In this document: piece by piece, positions 59,294-64,000 of the stretch
How positions within the stretch are numbered: position 1 is the stretch's first letter
Layout of the letters: every line of letters begins with the position of its first letter
Assembly: GCF_038396675.1 (NCBI RefSeq)
Contig: NC_088934.1
Location: forward strand, 44,483,501-44,547,500
DNA length: 64,000 nt
Source: Hydra vulgaris
Lineage: Eukaryota; Cnidaria; Hydrozoa; Anthoathecata; Hydridae
Direction: 5' to 3'
Notes under the pieces: model-generated
Told to the model about the DNA's origin: nothing
The model's input: the letters and a program-made list of their open reading frames with translations, nothing else
The model's database searches: none
Made by a program: the position numbers and the translations under genes

Positions 59294-61140
59294 ATGGCGA
59301 AAAAAAACAAAAACAAAAAAAAAAAAAACATGTTAACTAAAAAAACAAAAATATACAAGGTAGACGATATACTAGCCGCATTAACTGATAAGAAAGAAAA
59401 TAAAACATCACTGAGAAAAGCTGCATTCAAAAATGACGTTCTAGTGTCAAGGCTCAAAGATCGTAAAAGTAACAACAACAAATGCTTTCATGGCTCAGGT
59501 ACAACAACGGTACTCTCAAATGAAACAGAAAGATTGATAGTGTATGCGTTCCAATAACTTGGTGACTGGAGTTATGGCTAAACCCGAAATGAAATCCTAG
59601 AATTTGTATGTGGCTACCTTAAACGCGAAAATCAATTGCACTTATTCAAAAATGGTAAGCCTGGTAAAGACTGGTTTTATGCTTTTATGAAGTGATGGTC
59701 AAAAGAAATTTTAACAAGAAAAGCAGATAACTTAGCATGTAAAAAAGCCGCTTTTTCTATACCAGAAATAATCGATGGTTATTTAGATTGCGTCGCCAAG
59801 CAATATCAACAAACTGGTATAACTTTTGGGTCGCATATTTGGAATTGTGATGAAACAGGTTTTTTGGGTGGTCAAGGCAAAGCAACCGTGGTGTGTTGAA
59901 AAGGGACAAGACGTGCATTTAAACTTACTGGCAACAATGAAAAAATTCATTATACTGTAAACAATTTCTGCAACGCTGATGGACATTTTGCACAACCATT
60001 TGTGATATACAAAGCCAAAAGAAACTTTCGTCCTGACTGGGCAAGAGGTGATTCAGATGGCACCAAATATTCAATTTTAAAATCAAGTTGGATGGAGCAC
60101 AATACGTTTATTGAATGGCTGAAAGAAGTATTTATACCCAAAACTGAGCAAATTGGTGGTATTCTTATTTTAGTATTAGATAGGCATTCAAATCACACAA
60201 CTTTGGATGCGGCATTGTTGTGCAAAAAACACAATATAATCTTGATTTGTCTATTAGAGCATTCTTCACATATTCTACAACCATTGGATAGAGGTGTCTG
60301 TTGTCATGTCTAACAAGCTTGGAAAGAAATTCTTACAAAGCATTACAAAGACTCAAATGTAAAAATTTAGATAAACAAAATTTACCCACCGTTCCTCAAA
60401 CTGCTTTATGAGAGTGGTAAATGTTTTACCCGCTTGCATGCAATCGCTGGCTTCCAGTACACTGGCTTATTTACACTTAATAAAAAACAACATAAATCAT
60501 AAGGCATTAGCAATCACACAAACGTTTAACCCATCTTCATCAACTTTAGCAGCCTCCGCAGTACATACACCATCTTGCTCAGACACAGCTTCATCGTCTT
60601 CAACAGCCGCTGCTGCACCTACTCCAACTACAAACCGATTACCATTTTTCTCAACTACACCAACTTCAGGTTTTGATAGGTATCAAACATGTGTTGAGCA
60701 TTGCAAAAACATTACCGAGATAGAGTTGAAGCAGTTTTTTCAAGCCAGAAACCAATCGCATGTTTAGAAACCGAAGCAGTGCAACATGTCAAAACATGGC
60801 GGAAAATGTTTTACCGAAGAAAATGTGATCAAGTTCCTCAAACAAAAAGATGAAGAAAAAGCAACAAAGGAAGCCATGAAATTTGCTAAACTTAACGCAA
60901 AAGCGTAAACTCTCTATGCCAAGTACTCAAATGCCTGAACATAACAATGCTGAGCAACCTCAGCAAAACAATAATAAAGAACAAGTACCAGCAGCCAAAC
61001 GATTAAAAGTTGCAAAATGTTAAAAGTGTAGAGTACAGTTACACACAGAAATGTTGCAATGCGAGAATTCGATGTGTCGGGAACGGTTGTGCAAAGAAAC
61101 ATGTCTACCAAAGAAATATGTAGTTGGAACTAAATTTTTT
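59294..61140 (+). pseudogene. pogo/Tigger-type transposase with Cys-rich tail, broken
   Basis: N-terminal psq/HTH region TSLRKAAFKNDVLVSRLKDR, GTTTVLSNETERLIVYAF; then GKPGKDWFYAFMK, RKADNLACKKAAFSIPE, SHIWNCDETGFLGGQGKA (first Asp), KLTGNNEKIHYTVNNFCNAD, LILVLDRHSNHTTLDAALLC (second Asp), LLEHSSHILQPLDRGV (third acidic residue). The C-terminus reads FTEENVIKFLKQKDEEKATK and a Cys-rich KCRVQLHTEMLQCEN..C..C block. Order and motifs match the pogo group of the Tc1/mariner superfamily. At least five stops, two at Trp positions. Confidence 0.85.
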
Positions 61141-61929
61141 TGTTGCAAAAAATGGAAAAACTTTATTATTTATATAATTCTTAAATATAAGTTGTGTTAA
61201 AAAAAAAGAATAAAAAAAGTTAAAATTTAAAAAACTCAATGTTTTCTTAAGGGTGCAGTTTTATCAGAATGTCGCCTAAAACGTCACAACTTTTTTTTCT
61301 TTACATTTAATACTTTAAATAACTTCATTATTATTTTTTTAACATATATGTATATTATCTTATGTAGTGTTTTTATTATCTATCTAATAAAAAATAAAAA
61401 GTTATTTATTTTTTTATTGATAAGTGTGTGGTTTGACCCGGTTTTACTCTATTATATTTATAATTATTAATTATATTATTATTATTTTAAATATAAATAA
61501 AAAGGCTCGAGTATATTTTTATAAGATACAACAGTTATCACAACAAGATTAGTGTCTCTTTCAAACAGTTAAATACTTTATCTTGATTATTTCAAGAATA
61601 AACATATAATAAAATGTTCTTTAATATGATAGATATCACAAACCCAAGTAAATTCTTTAAAATTTAATTTTGATTAAAAACGTAAATTATAAATAATTTT
61701 TGATTATAACTAATAATTAATTAATATAGCCAAAAAAAACAAAATAAACCTCATTTGATTGGTTTATTTTTTTAAATATTTAAAATTTTTTCGAACGTTC
61801 ATGCACAAAAGTTCAAAAAAATATTTATCTCTATTTAGTCACTAAATTCTCTAAATTCAATAGAACAATAATCCTGTAATGACCCAATAATCCTAATTCA
61901 ATAAAACAAATAAAAATCAAAGAACAAAT
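61141..61929. other. AT-rich spacer
   Basis: May hold the right end of the pogo-type element; I could not find matching terminal repeats. No gene. Confidence 0.35.
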
Positions 61930-62217
61930 GAACCTGTCATTTCGAAAAGGGCAAAAGTCCATTTACTAAAACTTTTCAAAATCAACAAAAATATGATTTT
62001 TATTAAAATAATGTCTAGGTTGTTAAAGAAATTAAACATAGTAGTAGATAAATAAAGATATATACGTATATAACTTATGTATTTTTTATTTTTTATACGT
62101 ATATAACTTATGTATTTTTTATTAAAAAAGCATAAATCATACAGAAATTTTTAATTCAAACTTATAAACTAACTGTTAAAAGTTTTAAACTTATGTCATT
62201 TTCGAAATGACAGGTTC
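61930..62217. mobile_element. 288-bp MITE
   Basis: Ends GAACCTGTCATTTCGAAAA and TTTTCGAAATGACAGGTTC are perfect inverses; AAAT lies outside each end. The interior has a 31-bp tandem duplication (TATACGTATATAACTTATGT..., about 62061-62125). Confidence 0.75.
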
Positions 62218-63446
62218 AAATAATCTTGTGTAATTTTACATTTTTTTTAAGTGCCCCAAGAAAACCTAACGGTCTTGTCACATTTTTATTTGTAACACTT
62301 TTTCTTGTCTGATTTTTATTTTTAACACTAGCAATAATGAATTTGCAAATGAACTTTTTAATTTCTTGCAAAATAATTTCAAATTTGAGAGAAGAGATTT
62401 CATCTAAGGAACAGTTAAAAATGCTAACATCCTTATGTAAATGAGATAAACTCTGTACATTATGCACGCGTACATTATGTACAACAAATTTTTTGCCAAC
62501 TTAAAAAGATTATTTCGGATAATTGCATTAGAATCAAGAAAAGTTCTCATAGCTAGAGTCAAAGGAAGAAAAAATTTCATAGTGTAGATCTCTTTTATAG
62601 CTAAAGACTGTATATACTAACATCTCCGAAATTCAGTGGCTTTCCGTTTTTTATTTTGCGTAAACTTCTTGATTGACAATCAAATTTAGATTAACATTTA
62701 CCATTAAACTTATTAGATTTACATTTTAGAATGACATTTACTGTTAATTTAGATGCTTGTCCTCTTAAAACTTACCCATTTGAACAAAACGAAAATCAAA
62801 TGGGTGTTTGTTATAAAATAATATCATATTATTTTAGCAGTAATAAATTCATGTGAAACTAGAATGTTATTTTTATTAAATTTTAAAACAAAACAATGCA
62901 TTTTTGAATAGGTTTTGCTTTTACTCCAATTGTGGGGTAACTTTGTATGTCCAATTAAATTAATATTATACAAATCCCTTTTATGTAAATATTATTTGAA
63001 TTTGAATTATGTTAGAGTTAACCCTAGGCCCTATATTCATTTTGTTAAAGTTCAAATAATATCAATAGTGAAGGAAGAGCAAGTAAAAACATCTCAAAAA
63101 CGTTCAAAGTTCAACCCCCGGTTACGGTAAATAGACTAGTTTGCAACTAAAACTAAAAAGTGATTAAAATTACAATGTTTAGAAAAAAATTATTCAAATT
63201 TAACTTATGAACATATTTCCAGTTTATAACTACTAAGACTTACTCCGAACAAAAAAGATTAAAAAGCTTACAAATATGTATACACCTTAAACATTTAAAT
63301 TATAAACATATTTCAAATTAATAAAACACTTCTATGTGACAATCATCCTCACTTTAACATTTAACCTAATCAAATTTCACAGTAAAAGCCGATTATTTGT
63401 AAAATAGTCTAGTATAACAAAAAATGCATTTAACAAATTGTATAAA
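62218..63446. other. AT-rich, no recognised gene
   Basis: Minus-strand frame 62467-62216 (83 codons, MHNVQSLSHLHKDVSIFN...) is open but unlike anything I know and low-complexity in its second half; plus-strand 62915-63130 likewise. Confidence 0.35.
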
Positions 63447-63600
63447 CCAGGGGTTGGCAACCTTTTTGAGACGGAGCAGTCAAAAGCAACAATTTACAAA
63501 GATTTTTTTGTTTTTAAAGAACTACCACCCTCTTTTTTCAAATATTATATTAGTATTTGTGCATGGAGCTTAAAAGCCGCATCTTGACATCGAAGGGTCA
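63447..63600 (+). mobile_element. hAT-like terminal repeat fragment
   Basis: CCAGGGGTTGGCAACCTTTT resembles the CAGGGGTCGGCAAACTTTTT-type ends of hAT transposons. Only a left end is visible; there is no transposase. Confidence 0.45.
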
Positions 63601-63624
63601 CAGATTGTACCCTTGGTCAGAGTT

Positions 63625-64000
63625 GTCAGCTTTGGCCTTGCCTTAAAGCCAAAAACTAAGGTCTTTGCCTTGGCCTTGAAACTTTTGGCCTTGACCTTGA
63701 TTGTTATGGCCTTGGCCTTCATAAAAAAATACATAAAATTAAAGAATTAAAAGTTTTCATTCTTTATTTTACGAAAAAAAATACCTTGTTAATCATTCTT
63801 TATTTTACTCAATTACTTTATTAACTTAAGGCATTAATCATTCTTTATTTTACGCAATTACTTTATTAACTTAAGGCAAAAATTTTAAAAATTTTTGCGC
63901 AGGCGTTGGCCTTAAAACTCATATAGTAACATACGGCCTTGGCCTTGTAATTTTTGGTCTTGGCCTTGGAATGGTAACATGTGGTCTTGGCCTTGGCCTT
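63625..64000. repeat. GGCCTTG-rich satellite with a 47-bp tandem duplication
   Basis: Many GGCCTTG units, often as TTGGCCTTGGCCTTG, at 63625-63720 and 63900-64000, running off the window. Between them two copies of TTAATCATTCTTTATTTTAC / CAATTACTTTATTAACTTAAG. Confidence 0.8.

Noticed and set aside
62216-62467. 83-codon minus-strand frame
   Set aside because: Unlike any family I know, partly low-complexity, and starting next to a MITE end; no supporting context.

Overview
This is AT-rich eukaryotic (metazoan) DNA. Four conserved animal genes, all on the minus strand, lie in a sea of transposable elements, (TA)n microsatellites and palindromes. The gene identities, short introns mixed with huge transposon-filled ones, and the mix of Tc1, P, pogo, Penelope, CR1/Jockey-like and Tx1-like elements suggest a cnidarian, most likely Hydra. 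That organism call is inference; no marker gene here proves it.

Host genes, in transcription order on the minus strand: a tandem-C2 synaptotagmin-like membrane protein (two exons, 36301-35608 and 33168-32654); COMMD4 (single exon, 29117-28518); the peroxin PEX14 (single exon, 25606-24941); and NDUFAF5, the mitochondrial complex I assembly factor (six exons found between 22812 and 8856; its 3' exons were not found and probably lie before position 1). They are separate housekeeping or secretory genes, not an operon.

Regions. 1-2.9 kb: decayed sequence with a TTAA-flanked inverted-repeat element. 2.9-6.3 kb: two Tc1-type elements and a Penelope-end fragment between (TA)n arrays. 6.8-8.2 kb: a SINE and a LINE 3' end. 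8.9-22.8 kb: NDUFAF5, whose 8.8-kb intron holds a complete but broken Penelope-like element (9.1-12.1 kb) and a complete but broken P element (13.0-17.4 kb) with a foldback element inside it. 23-36 kb: the other host genes with MITEs, SINEs and LINE scraps. 37-46 kb: repeats, SINEs and a decayed, rearranged coding element. 46.6-50.7 kb: a hammerhead-bearing inverted repeat abutting a Tx1-like LINE, then a Jockey/CR1-like LINE with target duplication and poly(A). 50.9-53.8 kb: a second Penelope-like element. 55.2-61.2 kb: a THAP/P-type transposase broken by a LINE, then a pogo-type transposase. 61.9-64 kb: MITE, a hAT-like end and a GGCCTTG-rich satellite.

The most interesting thread is a set of hammerhead ribozyme folds at the ends of Penelope-like elements. 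Four sequence families can be read by eye. Three of them have a tiny self-complementary helix III, the type known to work as dimers, and the fourth is consistent with that. Several lie next to (TA)n arrays. One sits directly against the start of a LINE reading frame. Other notable signals are a five-unit perfect heat-shock element inside a Tc1 element, a 38-bp perfect inverted duplication at the catalytic YVDD of a Penelope reverse transcriptase, and an apparently inverted exon in a decayed gene.
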